Notes under the pieces: model-generated
Database searches by the model: none
The model's input: the letters and a program-made list of their open reading frames with translations, nothing else
What the model was told of the DNA's origin: nothing
Translations under genes and position numbers: made by a program
Shown here: piece by piece, positions 13,601-28,600 of the stretch
Numbering within the stretch: the first letter of the stretch is position 1
Layout: each line of letters opens with the position of its first letter
NCBI GenBank assembly: GCA_023079485.1
Contig: CM041115.1
Location: forward strand, 24,701,005 to 24,765,004
DNA: 64,000 nt
Direction of reading: 5' to 3'
Source of the DNA: Archilochus colubris
Taxonomy: Eukaryota > Chordata > Aves > Apodiformes > Trochilidae

Positions 13601-16600
13601 GATAGTAGTGGTGAAAAATAGTTATCAAGAGAGGCAGAATTTCTCAACTCTTACCCTGGACTTTATACAGCCGGGCGGTATGTGTCACATGGTGGAAAAA
13701 ACATACAACTTCTGAGAAAATTCTTCCATGAGCAACTCTTATGGTAGGTGGATCTGCAAAAATATAAGGCTACAAAAACAATGCTGGAAGTTAGAATAAT
13801 TGTTTTGAAAATTTTGCATAAATGTAGTGTCAATAAATCAAAGAATTTAGAAAATAGTAAAAGGCTTTTTAGCTTTTTTTTAAAAAAAAAATTTGTTATA
13901 CATTTAAGTCTAGGATAAAAACTGGGAAGTAACAAATCACTCCTAATTTGAAACTGAACAACTTCCCTTCAGAGGCTCACTATTCCTTTAGCTAAAATCA
14001 GGAGAAAAATCAGCCATTTTAAGAGGATTAATAGATACAAGGCCTACCTACAGGAAAACAAAGTAATGTATTATTGCAAATATCTGGATTGATCTGTTTT
14101 TGTTAGCTAAATTATACCTGAATTGTTAATTTTGAGTCTTGGATTATTAAACTATGATTTTTTAAACAAGTTGATCCCAAACTGATCTTCATACATTATA
14201 TAAAAAGGTATCAGTGGCTACATAAGTCAGAATGGGTTAAATTTTAAGCCTATACAAAGGCAAAAATGAAAATAAAACACAACTACTGCTAACAGGCAAC
14301 AGCAATAAATGAAAATTGAACTCAAGAAAATCAACAAAATACTTGAAAAATGTTATTAAGAAGGATCTAAGCACAAAGCTCTTAGAGGGTGGCTGTCCTC
14401 CTTTATGGACTACTATCATATGAAGGATCAGAGAATGCTCTGTGATCTCAAACAAGGCAACCAAAGTTCAAATATATCTGGAGAAAGACAGGAAATCAAG
14501 AATAACATACATAGAGCCAAAATGTGTACATCTTTGAGAAGACAATTATGTGTATTCAGAGAGAAGATTTCAGTAAGTGTTGTTTAAAAGTAAAGACATT
14601 GAGTTTCAAATAATAAAAGCCTGTCTTTCTATTCACATACCCTTAAAGCTTTGGACAGAACACTGTCTGTAAGATTTGCCAGAGCTTAAAGAGGAAAATG
14701 CAATGATCAACAACAGGAACACTGTGCATGGAGGTTCTGCTCCATGTCAATGTCACGGACCCAGCACTGGTGTCCTGACCTGAGGCTGCCACCGAGCTAC
14801 TTTCACACCTAAGAAACAGCAGTGCCAGCATCATCCATGGTCAAGCTCCTATGCCACATCCCTGGTGACCTTACAGGGGGCTGTCTACCTGCACCACAGC
14901 AATGTTTGCCAGGGTGTCATAGAGTTTTAAGTCCAGTTATTCTATCCAGAGCAGTGAGAAACAGTTACCAGTGTTCAGTATACCTTCTATTTAATACTCC
15001 ATAAAACATTTCCAATAATCCAGACCACCACTGATGCCTAATTTAATGCTGACACTGAGGACTACCACTTCTCAGAAAGAAAGCAGCTCTTCACAGCATC
15101 ACATAATTGTCACATTTGGAAAAGACCTCTAAGATCACTGTATCCAACTGTCAACATCCCCTCCCCAGTAAAATAAATAAAACATTTTGTAAATACTCCA
15201 GGCTGGTTTTATGTCAGCTATTAGGATGATTAATCCAGGGAACCTCTTTCAAGACTCAGATCTGTGCGCAATCTGATACAATGATCATCATCTGCAGAAA
15301 ACACAACATCCACACTTTAACAGCCTACTGACAACCAAAGCTGCACTCTCTGTGTCAGGTATTCTACACTGAAATGGCTTTAAGTCATCATCCTCAAACC
15401 TATGTTACAGCACCAAGTTTTCAAAATTAAACTGTAAGTAGAGTCCAAGAGCAAAAAGGCTATGTAAGTACTCTAAGCAAGACAGAAGATTTAACTAGAT
15501 GAATGAAAATAATTTCTGAGTACTGCATGACTGAAAGGAGGAACAAAACCTAGCAGCCGACTGAACAACCAGTTAACAAATGCAAAGAAAACAAAAACTT
15601 AATTCATACCAGAAGAAAATGATCCAACATCAGATGCAATTACACTTTGCAAATTCTGCAGTGATATGTAGAGTAAGGGGAATAGGAAAAAAACAGCCAA
15701 AAATCAAGGAGCCAGTTTAATCTATTCTACCGCCACTCCACACAAGGACTTAAAAAATGACAGTCAGTTCACTTGACACTGAGAACCTTGAACAGATGGT
15801 GTTATTATTCCCAATGGGACAACCTATTTAATGTTATTAGAATGCAAGCCAAATGAGTCTTAAGAGTATATTAAGGAAGCAGAATTTTTAGAAATATAAT
15901 TTATTTTTTTTTATAAAAAGCTACAAAAGCTGAACAATCTTTTTAATGTTAACTAAAAATGTACTTCAATTTAATTTTTCGTAGGAGTTCAGAATGCACC
16001 TTGTCTTTTAACTGTGCTAGCAGGCTACAATGTGACAATTTTCTGTTCAAAACGGTATTTTGCAGTCTAGATTTGCCCAATTATTTTTATAAAGCAAATA
16101 CCTAAAAAGTGCATTTAAAATTATATAACTGTTAGAATTAGTGAACAGTGTTTTTATAAGAAAAAGGCAACAATGAACCTAAAATAAAATTAAAGTATGA
16201 CCCTTCAGCTGATAAAATGTAACAAAAACCCCTAAGTGATACTGTTCAGGTATTCACAGATCAAAACCAGTGACATTTAAAAATTAAGAATAAGTGAACC
16301 CTTTTGAGCTTAACTCAAACTGATTCTAACTGATTCTAGTGATTATGGGACTAAATAACACTAAATGGTTTAAAATTGCCAAGTCACAGATCTCAAAATA
16401 TGGGAACATATGCTGTTAAAAAGGAAAGGAAAATGTTCTGTTCAAGTCCAGACTGATTTACACACACTCTCAAAAAATTTTTCTTTGCTTATGCAATGAA
16501 GTGGCAAACACTGAACTCCCAGTTTGTCTAATGCATCCATCTTAATTTTCCATGGCGAGAAATTGGATGGAAGAGGTACACTGCACATAGCTAGCTTCTT

Positions 16601-19600
16601 AAAGTTGTTCATGATTTCATAATTTCCTTTCTGGAATATTACATTTCTAGTTCCATAAGTGCTATAATATACACTGTATAGTAATTAAGTCAGGTAAGAA
16701 AACTATCGTTTCTGAATTTCCAATTTCAAAGCTAAGAGAAGTATGCAGTTGCCCTCCAAAAACTGCACAGCTAAAAATACTGATAACCCTAAACAACTAT
16801 ATCAGAATATTTGCTTGCTATTTTGTCTTTATATTCATATTAATTACTATGTTAAACTATATATACTAATATCAGCTAAAAAAATACAACACTATGAACT
16901 GAAAGCTCACCATTCACAGAAATAAATCTTCAGAAACAGGATGGTGAAGGAGTGCAGAAATTAATCAGTATATCCTATTTATTTTCACGATAGGAGGTAA
17001 AATCAAACTTGGTAGCAAACTGTCACATCTAAGGATTGCATCTTATTCAAGATTTTTTGTAAAACAAATATTCTGTATATATTCACACTTTCAAAGCAAT
17101 GCTGAGTTCTTATCCAAATCTAAGGTTATCTATCAAGTTTCAAGTTCTGCCATCCACTTAAATAACTGATAACACCATTTCTATCCACGTAGCTGTATTT
17201 CAGTGTTGGGGAGAACACAGCTCTTCCAATCTGCACCTGCAGAACTTCAAGATTAGAATCTCTCCACAACAGAAGATTTACCTTGGCATCTCCATCTGGT
17301 AAAAAGAGATAAGCTCCACTTTTATCCCGGTTACTTGTAGTTCCATACCAAGCAAACTCCACCTTTATTTGACGATTTTTACCATCTTCTTTGTTATTTA
17401 TTTTCTAAAGACAAAGAAACATGAATGAAGTAGTTGACACTTCCATTAGGTTTCCACAAATAAAAACAGAAGCTCTCAAAAAAGTACAACAGTGTTTTAG
17501 AATATACTGCAACACACCTCCAATAATCCAGACATTCCCGAAAACCACAGTTTCATATAAGAATTTTCTAAGATTATATTATCCACAGAATTCTGCATCT
17601 CTTGTATCTTGAAAACTTTGTCTGGTTTCGCCTGCCTTCTATTTCTCGTGTATATACTATAGTCTGCTAAAACTGCTTCTGAACTCTGACCCTCGAAAAG
17701 CTGGTACACTCCAAGTCCCAGAGGTGGTACATGTGCCACGAAAGACATCTGTTGGGAGCAAAGAAGAAACCATTACTAAAAACATCAAAGTATTAACTTC
17801 TTACATCAAATTTATGTACAGAGTGACTCTTTTTGCTTCAATAATTTTAGGATGGCTGAATTTTACCCCATATTCCATAAATGCATATGGAATTACAAAT
17901 AGCATTCCAAAATTACAAGGTTAAGCATTTTAAGAAGAGTTAGCAAACAATTATTTCTGCATCACTAATTTGCCTAGCATCAAGATCCCTTCCAATTAAT
18001 GCACCAAAGATTTTGTATCTTGTTAAAAGAAGAACATTTGTTGCGCAATAGACACATGCATGCACAGACTCTACTTATCAATTAGGTTGCATTTAAAAAT
18101 CCACAAATTTAATACCAATTCATAAGGCAAGTAATCTTTAGTCTGGTTATTTAGAAGCTATAAAGTAATCTTTACATAAGAGTAACATACAAGTTTGATC
18201 TTCAAAGCGATTTTCTTAAAATTTGAGATACAGATACATAATTTTATTTCTTCTCCTTCGGGCAATTAATGGAGTTAATGATTGTACTTGTGTTTGGCTT
18301 AGATAAATTTCTTCCTAGCAGCTCATATGGTGCTATGTTTTGACATCACCAGTGTTGATAGCACAAGGATGCTTTATCTGTTACTGAACACTGCTTTTGA
18401 AGTGTCATGGCCTTTCCTGCTCCTCACACCACCCCAACAGCAAGCAGGCTGAAGGTGCATTAAGAAGCTGGAAGGAGACACAGACAGAACATCTGACCCC
18501 AAATGATGACAGGGACACTGCAGGCCATATGCCACCATACTTAGCAACACAAACTGGGACAAAAAGGAAGAAGGGGAGATGTTCAGAGTGATGCACTCTG
18601 CCTTCCCAAGTAACTGTTTTGCATTATGGAACCCTGCTCTACTGGAGATGGCTGAACACCTGCCTGCCCATGGGAATGCTTCACTTTGCTTAAGTGCACA
18701 GCTTTAGCTGAGGTGAATTCAAAGGCTACCTGTCTAGCTTGAATATAAGAATAATGAAGATTTTTATCCAGTCTTTATATCTAGAAGAAAAAAAATTAAA
18801 CTATTTAAAATCCGAATCTAACTGCCTAGGCCATTACGCTTTAAAAAGTTTGCAGCTTGAGCATATACAGACTGTGTGACTACGTGTATACACTACCACT
18901 TAGAGGAAAAAGCATCTTTATAAAGTTTTGTGAAAAGACACACATCCAGTATGTTCCGCTCATGCAGCTGAAACTGACCCTTTAAATGCAATAGACCATA
19001 TAAAACAAGTTTAAAAACTTACCAGTTTAAGAAACATTAATGCTAAATATATACATTTCTTTTTTTTCCTTAAAATGTGTGAATTAATGGCATTATCTGC
19101 AAAAGTCAGATCTGCCAGTATTTGAAGTATGCTTTCTATTTTCTTCAGCTGTGAAGCTACAGTATCTGTTAAAAATACTTTAATGTTTTTTACCTTAAGT
19201 TGCATACCTGATAGGCTTCATGTGATACTGTAGCTGCTCCATCCCAAACAGCACTTATCTGGACAGTAACAGGTTTTCCCAAAGGAGATAACAGTTTAAC
19301 TTTAGGTGAATTCACATTGACTGAAACCACTGAAGATCGCTCTTGTTCCATAGGATTATATACCAGAAGGTATCTGCAAAAAACGCATTTCCCAAATAAT
19401 CTTTCAGAAAACAAACTTTCTCCTTCAGGTTTAAAAATACTGCACATAAATTTTACATACAAATCATTAAAACAATGTTAGAACAACAAGTACATATCAC
19501 AACAATATGCAAAACATAATCAGGAAACAATGAATATTTAATATCGAACCTTGGCAGATCTTCTCTTCCTAATGAAATTAGTTTTCAAGCAATTTTGAAA

Positions 19601-22600
19601 ACAGCTTTCATTAAAAATACATCAATTTCCCATCATGAACTACTAAGGAATTGCCATTACCAGTTGCAAGCCAAATCGGGATATTTAACAACATTTTAAA
19701 TGTACTTTCCAGGCTGAACTATTAAATTCTTATCCAGTTGCTTTTCCTTTTACATAATTTAGAAACTGTGAAGTAATGAAGAGAATCTCCTGTACATAAC
19801 TGTATCTATTCTTTAAAGCAAGTAGTTTTTCTCTGTTACAGGGAAAACATTCAAAATTATTTAAATTATAATTAATCAAAAGTGCTGATTCCACACAGAT
19901 TATGTTACTATACCAAAAGAATAAGACCTGTAACTGAACAGAACAACTTTATTAGCCTCTAAAATACTTATCAACCTACTTAATATTTTTATAACAGGCT
20001 AGCATATTGGAAAGTATGCAAAAATAAAATCATACTCCATGTAGTTCTAACATGTAACTTCTTATCCTTTCACTGCCAAAGAATGCACTATTTACAACTG
20101 TTCCCTGAAGCTACACTATTCGTTTCATCTTTAAAAAAAAAAAACTACTTCAGCTATGAAAAATGTTCGTTGCCGAGATTTCTAATAACTTCTAAAATAC
20201 ACAGCTGAATCTATATTGTATCTTCTTCAACCTTCTTGACCCTTTCCACTGTAAAACAGTTTACTTCTTCATAAAATCTTACCTCTCACCAGTTTCTACG
20301 ATACCTAGTTCTTATCAAATCACTCTTTCAGCCTTTCTGTTCAGTTGATTGTCCTCACTCTCTCCTATGTTTTCTATGCAGATTCCCAGAGGGTCCATCA
20401 GTGGTTTTATTTCCTTTCCTTTCAAGTCTTAAATTTCATATTCAGTTATCACCTTCACAGATCAAACTGCTTTATCTAGAATTGTCTCCTTCCACCCAAA
20501 CTAGAAATCTCATTCTGTCACTCTAGTCTTCAACATCACCTGTAGCTTGAACCTACTTCCATAATCACACAAGCTGTCTCTAGGTCTTCCAGGTTCATCA
20601 CATATATTTCTTCCTTTTTACTATGGTTTTAATTTTAATGTTAACATATTTTTCTAACAGGTGTGGATTTAAGACCACAGTAACCAGGGCTTCTCTCAGT
20701 TTAGAGCCCTTAAAAATAAGGAAAAAAAAAGAAAGAAAGAACAGTGTAAGGGCTGTCTCAGGCACAATGCAGATATAAGAGATGATCCATTACCAAAGCT
20801 GAGAATAACCACTCATCCACCAACAGAACAAGAATCTTTTATTTATTTATTTTATTCAGTGGGGTTCCTCAATTCTTATGTTTTCAAGTAAAATGCTAGC
20901 TTATGCATAAAATTAGTTTCTAGTAATGCTATACACTGCCATTAAAACTAAAACTATTTGCCAGATAAAAAACATGAATGTAAAAATTTTTCCAGAAACC
21001 TTGTTCAGGTTCCCACTGAAATAAGCATACTTCTACAACTTCAACAGTCATGTCAAATTAACCCATGAGAAAAGACATTGGGAACTGCCATCGTATCATA
21101 CTTCACCATATTATTTTTTTTCCCAATATTTGTATAAAGCAAAGCTCTTGTGCCAAGATACAAATGTTTTATACTTTTTATGAATCAACTTATTACACAC
21201 ACGTTATGTGTATGAGTAGTAACAGAGCAGTCAGGTGAAGCTAGTTGTGACAGGGCAGATTTGCAGCAGTTCAAATGCAGGAATTTTGTTCAGATGCTAG
21301 TGTTTTGTTTTCAAATTTTATTTCAGCATGCCTGAAATATTTATACCCTGTAAGATAGAATTCTTGTGCCAATACAAAAGCAGTGACTAATGTAATTAGA
21401 TCACATTACTTCTGAAGTACAATTCAACTCCTGTCCTTAAATAACATCCCACTATGCCTATTTTAAATTATATACGAAACAAAAGATCTACACTTCGTAT
21501 AAACTGTATCATTACAAAAAATGTAATTCACAAATGCAGGGTACAACTGCTTAATGTATTGTGGTTACATTACACTAAGAAGCAACATGACAACATTTAA
21601 ATGTGTTTTATTCCAAGTTTTAAGGCAAAACCATTTACCCCACACTTTTCTGGGTCTCTGAAACCCAGGGTAAGTATCTTTTATGCAGACAAGCATAGTC
21701 AATTTCCCTATATAAACTACCATAAGCCCTTGGGAAAACCTTTTAATCTTCAATTAAAAGCACACACTGAAGGGTCAAAATATTTTGACTGTTCTCAGTA
21801 AAGGTTTAAGTTGCTACAGAACATTTTCGGACACAGCTGAAAAAAGCCAACCCTCCCACCACCACCACTTTATTTCAAATACTTTATTAAGTTACCAAGA
21901 AAGGATGTGAACCAGTGTAACCACACTCAAAGGCTGACTTATTTCTCTAACAACTTTAATCTTGGTCTCCTAGAAGAATGCTACTGCAAATTTTGTAGTT
22001 AGTTTAATTACAGTACAGTATTTCAGTAAGTTACAGAATTTCAGACCACTGTTCTTTTTGTTTCACTGATGTGCATAAACATATGGCCATACCTATATAC
22101 TGATGTATACACACCTTTACTGGAAACACCTGCAACAAAATTATTGTTTTCTTTTAAAATTTCTTCAATGCTGCCTCCATAAGTGATACTTTCAAGTAAA
22201 GTGAGAAACCAGAACTCATTACTAGTAAATATCAGAGGACCATCACTGACAAGTATTACTCAGAAAACTACCTGCTCAAGATACTTCAGCTCACAAAAGA
22301 TTAGGACCACAGCTGTTACTGCTTGGTGAAGAAACTTTCTTCAAGTTTGCTTTGAGAATCAATTTCTCGAGGCACTCTAGCTCAGCCTCATTAATTCTAC
22401 TAGGAACTCTATGACAAACCTGACAGATACAAGCACTTCCAATTATAACTGATCAAAAACAGTTCTTTGGGCACATAAACAAATCTAAATTCAAAGTTAC
22501 ATGAACAGCACCTTTGAGGCTGGTAAGTTTCTTTCCCTCTTCTATTATACAGGCTAAGCTAAAAAAAAAAAAAAAAAAAAAAAAAAGCTAAGTGGTGAAA

Positions 22601-25600
22601 AAAGCAAAACTGAGAGAAGTACATCCAAAACTTACATGATCCAAAACTTACAAGATACATGCCACAAAGCCAGATGATATATTAGATCCCTGTGTAAACA
22701 GTCTTCCTCTGAAGAAAGAAGAACAAAAAGAAGCACCCAAGTACTACTAAAATACTAAGGGGACAGGGGGGGTGGCAGCAGGGAGTGAAAGAAAAATCAT
22801 GTAGAAAAATCGTGTAGATCTTTCAGAGCTAAAGAAAAGGAATTAAGTATATACATGCTAAAAATGACCAGAAGCAGATTAGAAATCATAATTCAACTAT
22901 ACTATCATCTCTGATGCTGCTGCTGAAAACACATAATAAACACTTATTTCTACCGTTTTTTTTAATACAGAATGAAATTTTAAATAATTGGACAACAGAA
23001 ATTGCTCATGTTATTTAGAAAGATCCTTGCTTTAGAAGGTCATGGGAAAAAAACTTTCAACAAAAACTAACCATAAAAAATCCCTTTTTCTTAAGATGAA
23101 AAACTGGTATGTATTTACTCAAGACACCAGGTTAAAGAAAAAAAAAAAAGAAGTTAGTTTAGTTCACAGCTTTTATGATCTTACATAATAGTCAAGGAGT
23201 CTTTATTCAGAAGTATGATAAAACTGATATTTTAAGTATACATCAACTTTTTTTATACCTGGCCAAGTTTGCCTGCATTTTTTTTTATGAAGTACTAAAG
23301 TGGAAAAGAGTTTGCAAAATAATTACTCTGAAAATGAATGCCAAATAAATGACACTTCAAATGTCATTTTAAAACAACTTCACTATTCTTAGAAAGAGGA
23401 AATCAGAAAGAATATCATCTGAAATCATCTGGACATGGTGCTCCTTTGGTTCTACAAAAAATTACACTTTTCTAGCTTCTCAAGCCATGCACTTAATATT
23501 CTTTAGAAACAAAATTAACCAAAAGCCAATATGTAAGCTCAAAATCACTCTTCATGACAGCGATTTTTTTTTCTACAGCTCTTGTAAGTTACTAAATTGA
23601 GCTTTAGTATGAAAACCTATATATTTTACAGCATTTCAAGACATATTATCAGTACAAACCACAATCTATTTAACAAAGAAGTTAGATAACAGAAAGTTTT
23701 GGACAAAGTAATTCAAAATTTCATACATTAAAATCATGTGACTAATCCAGTTTCTGAAGGTATTCAAGTATGATTTATGCTTGTTTTTAAATTTTACTCT
23801 TCAGCCATTTTTTAAAAACCATCCTCATCTCCTCTTCTGCTATGTGACCTTAATTATGAAATTTAAAAAGTTTTCCTGATATGATCCAAATTATACTTTT
23901 TGTAGCACATGTTATTCAAAACACTGAACTTAATCTAAGCTCTGTGTATCTTGAACTATTATGAATTACATTTGGCTCATAACTTTCTTTTAATGGTGGC
24001 AAACCCAAACAAAAAAAAATGAAACTAAGAATGCAGAAATCAATTTGTCAGTTAGTTCTGAGTTAAAAAGTCCACAAGCCCCTGAGGAATCATTTAATAT
24101 ATTTTTCAGGAGGTATGCATGGACGCTTACCCAATAATCCAGACCCAATTTTCTTCCCAGTTCACATTCCGAAAGGAAGTAAAAACCATAATATCCACAT
24201 GACAGACTAATTCTGTACTAGATGTTTTTTTTTCCAGAAGTGAAAATACACTTCCATGTCAAGCCATGCCAACTAATTTACAGAAACATGATGTTAGGGA
24301 TTTTGGTAATTTCTTTTATGTATATAACTGGACAAGTACACATACATATACAGTATATGCTACAAATTTGTGGAGAAACGGGAGGAGGGCAGAGGGAAAA
24401 TCCAGAATTTTCCAGTATTAGGGAATTTCTTGACCTTTGCCTTCCTATAAAGAACTGACCTGTTGCTACTAATGTAAGTAGTTACACTCTACTGAGCACT
24501 TTCCTCTTTTTCAGAAACCTACCTATCCACTCTTAGATAAAATTTTAAAATTTAATACTCTGCAAAATTTAATGTGTAAAATACTTAAATATATTAAAAC
24601 ATGATGCCAAGTTTGCTTATTTACTTTCCAGTTTTAAAGTAAGGGGATCAGATCCATTTCAATATTCCTGTTTCAACTAGGGAGTTTAAGTTTAATCTTC
24701 ACATTATGACAATGACCTTGCAAAAAAAGCTATACCAAGTTAGGCTCAGATCACTAAACTACACTGAAAATGTGTTATTATAACACTTAGTTTCAATAAC
24801 TGCTACAGCTTTAATTTACGCCCCCTCTGAGACAGAGTAGATGCTGAAACCATTAGCATTCATAACTATACAATCCTAGACATTTAATTACAGAGAGAAG
24901 TCCTTTGTGAGAAAAACCTTATGACTAAAGAGCTGCAGTCTCAGATACGCTGTCAGATGTAAACATGAAATTTGGAGCAGTGGGAATATGGTTGGGAAAA
25001 AAAAAAAAAAAAAAAAAAAGACTCAGGTTAAGCAAAGAGTTTTATATATAGTCAGAGAAAAGCAAGTTCTCACAGAAAAAGAAATTCCAATAACTTCCAA
25101 AGGAGCTTTTAATTCACTGCATAAACATAAGGAGACTTTCCAGCCTATTTAACTGGATAAGACAAATAATGTTAATTTGATGCACTGCAACACATCCAGC
25201 TAAGCTTGCCAACTTAAGAATCCTAATTTGGGACCACTGTTACTGTCAAAGGTGTAACAAAACAAAGCAAAACAAAACATTTTACTAGCTAAGATAAGGA
25301 ACAACTCTTATAATCCAATTAAACTACTTATTGTAGAGTAGAATGCTAACAAATATGAAGATTTTTGCCTCTTCCTGTACAAGACATCTTTTCCAGTTTA
25401 TTAAAAAATCCTGCAGAAGAGCTGGTAGGAATCTAAACTCAACTTGAAACCACAAGGACACAGTATTTATTGCTTTCATATGGTAAAAAAGAAAAAAAAA
25501 AAAAAGGAAAAAAAAAAAAAAGTGGAAATAGAATCTACTATCCACAGAAAGTTCTACATTCTAAAATCAAGCAGGTGACATAAAAAATATTAAAAAGACA

Positions 25601-28600
25601 CTACTTAGAAGTAACCTCACAAGAATTCAGTTGTTTCAACTAACACAAAATAGAATTACTTTATGACTGTAACAGCACTTGAAGAGGAAGTTGAGTAGTT
25701 TAGAAATAGAGCTGTAATGTTAAAATTAAATTTACTTTCTAAAAGCACGAATGGATCACAGCTCTGCTTAACATACAAACAATTAAAACCAACAATACTG
25801 TGCTTGAAAACAAAAGTTCTTTTATCTCAGTTTGATGTATCAGAATTCTGAATCACTCTAGGGATATCCCTCCTAATGACAAACCTGAAGTCAAACTTCT
25901 GACTCATTAACAGAGGTGAGAGAACTCACATGACCATTCCTATCAATTCTTTCTATAACTCTACAGTTACATCTTTATAACATCCATTGCTCATGCAAAA
26001 GGCAGAGAATTAGGCAAACAGCCAAATATTCCATTCCTCTGCTCTCACAGGAAGTGCGGCCTTTGCGTGGCTCTCAAGCTCAAACCATGGAACAACCTCA
26101 AGAAAACAGCACTCACAATAAACACAGACAACAGCACAGCAAGAACTATAAATTTTGAGAACACAAAAAAACCAACATCAACCTAAGATAAGACTTTAAA
26201 ATGTTATGTACCTACATATGCCAGATGCACATCATTCCTATGATTTGGATGGATTGTAGTGGCACACATATCCTGATCTGGAGCATGTAACTAATCTCCA
26301 ATTAAGGATAAAAGAATTAAGTCCAAAGGCACTATTTTAGATTTTTCTTTTACCACAAAGTTGTGAGGTGTTCTGAAGTCCAAGATGGGCTTGAAGCCCC
26401 CTGACTTTTTCAGGATCAGGAAGTACCTTCACTAAAATCCTTTCCTTGCTCCTCTTGTAGTGCAGGCTTTATAAATCTGCATTTAGAAGGGAAAAAAAAT
26501 CTGGTTCAGAAGAGCAGAAGACTTTAAGTATGCCATATTACTTCAGTCTGTGCCTTGAGGGCCTTGGACTAACTACAGATTTTGCCTCAAAAAAACACCA
26601 GTAAAAAGGGTGAAGAGGCCAGTGCCTGGAAAAAAAATAATACACAAATATGCTAATATACTGAAAACGTGCATCTTCTACTTCCAAACTGCTTTGATGA
26701 GAACATGCATGCAGTGCAGATCTTTCAGTTGCATTCAATTCTTTCCTAGCATATTCGTTCATAATGAAACCCTTCTTGCTTCCTTCCCCTCAAGTTTTGT
26801 GTAGTAAAGCTATTAATTCTGCATTACATGTGAAATTCCATTACAGTGTTTTCAGAGAACACAGAAATTTCTTGTTGCATCTAAAAGTGGGATTTTTCAT
26901 TGTAATGTTACAAATTTTTATAGCAACCAAAGGATCAAACACTTCTGTGTTCTGATTGCACTGGTACTGCAAACGCCAACAACTCTTGAGATTCTTTGCA
27001 TTGAAATGAAAATCCTAAATTTGTAAAGTTTTGAGAAACTAAAAAGATTCTACAAACACTTTCAACTAATTTTCTGGTTTAACTTTGCAACTGCAATTTC
27101 AAAGACAGTAAACAAAAATATTCAGAACAGAGTATTATTGGTTTATCACCAAGAATGAAAACTGAAAAAGTTTTCTTCATAAGACATTACTAAAAACGTG
27201 ACAAAAGTTTGAAATTTAACAACTTTTAGAGCAAGTTGAATTCAGAAGCACAACAGTGAAAACTGAGTTTTGAAAAATGAAGATTAATTCAACCAAAAGC
27301 TATAGAGTACAAATAATCACAAATCAAAGATGCATTTTTCTTCTTAATAATGAACATTTACAATAAATTAAAAAATTAAGCAGAGTTCAGTTTTGAAGAG
27401 CTATCTTTTCCTTTAAATGGACATTCATCACTTATCTTACTGATTGTTTTCTTTCCAAAATTTTAGTGAAGTGTCAACTGCCAGTGAAGGAAGTCAGTTT
27501 TGAGACAAGTCTCCATGTACTGTAATTAAAGCCAGATGTAGAAAGCTCTCACAGTAAAAATGGTAATCTCTAAAACTGATGACCTTACAGAAAAAGTGGC
27601 TTTTAAGAGATCAAAGTTCTGTGAACTCTTCCACACTCTGCTCTGCCATTATATTGTCAATGCAGAATCTGCTGGTTTGGGTCATAAAGGTCAGTGCACA
27701 GTTAACTTCCACCTCTAAAGCAGAATGATGGTATCCTGCTTTTGGGTTTGTTCATTTTGAAATCACCCCTTCTGCCAGAATGATTTTTACTAAAATACTT
27801 CTCTGAAGTTCACATTGGGAGTGTCAGTCTGCCTGAGGGCAGGGAGGCTCTGTAGAGGGATCTGCACAGGATCTACTGATGGGCTGAGCCAACTGCATGA
27901 GGTTCACCCAATGGTCCTGCACCCTGGCCACAACAACCCCCAGCAGTGCCACAGGCTTGGGAAGGAGTGGCTGGAGAGCTGCCCAGCAGAGATCTGGGGG
28001 TGTTGACTGACAGACAGCTGAACATGAGCCAGCAGTGTGCCCAGGTGGCCAAGAAGGCCGACTCCATCCTGGCCTGCATCAGGAACAGTGTGACCAGCAG
28101 GAGCAGGGATCTGATCCTCCCCTATACTTGGCCTTAGTGAGGCTGCACCTTGAGTCCTGTGTGCAGTTTTGGGCACTGCAGTGTAAGAAGGGCATTGAGG
28201 TGCTGGAGAGGATAAAAGAGAAGGGCAAATAGGCTGAGAAGGGGTCTGGAGAACAGATCTCATGAGGACAGCCTGAGGGAACTGGGGCTGTTCAGCCTGG
28301 ACAAGAGGAGGCAGAGGGGAGACCTCATTGCTCTCTACAGCTACTTGAAAGGAGATTGTAGTGAGACAGATGCTGGCCTCTTGTCACTGGTGACCAGTGA
28401 TAGGACAAGTGGAAATGGGGTCAAGCTCCAACAGGGAAGGTTCAGGCTGGGTACTAGAAAAAAACATTGGAGGTGGTTGGGGGTGCCATCCCTAGAGGTG
28501 TTCAAAAGATGGGCAGATGAGGTGCTATGGTTTAGTGGTTAGGGGCTGGGTTTTTGGGGAGGGGGAGGGTGTTATTTTTTGTTTGGGCTTGGGGTTTTGT

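Noticed and set aside
17126..17281. Continuation of the exon L frame past DGDAK for about 51 codons
   Set aside because: A good donor (AAG|gtaaat) precedes it, the peptide does not match mannosidase II, and the expected PYIF continuation is in exon M.
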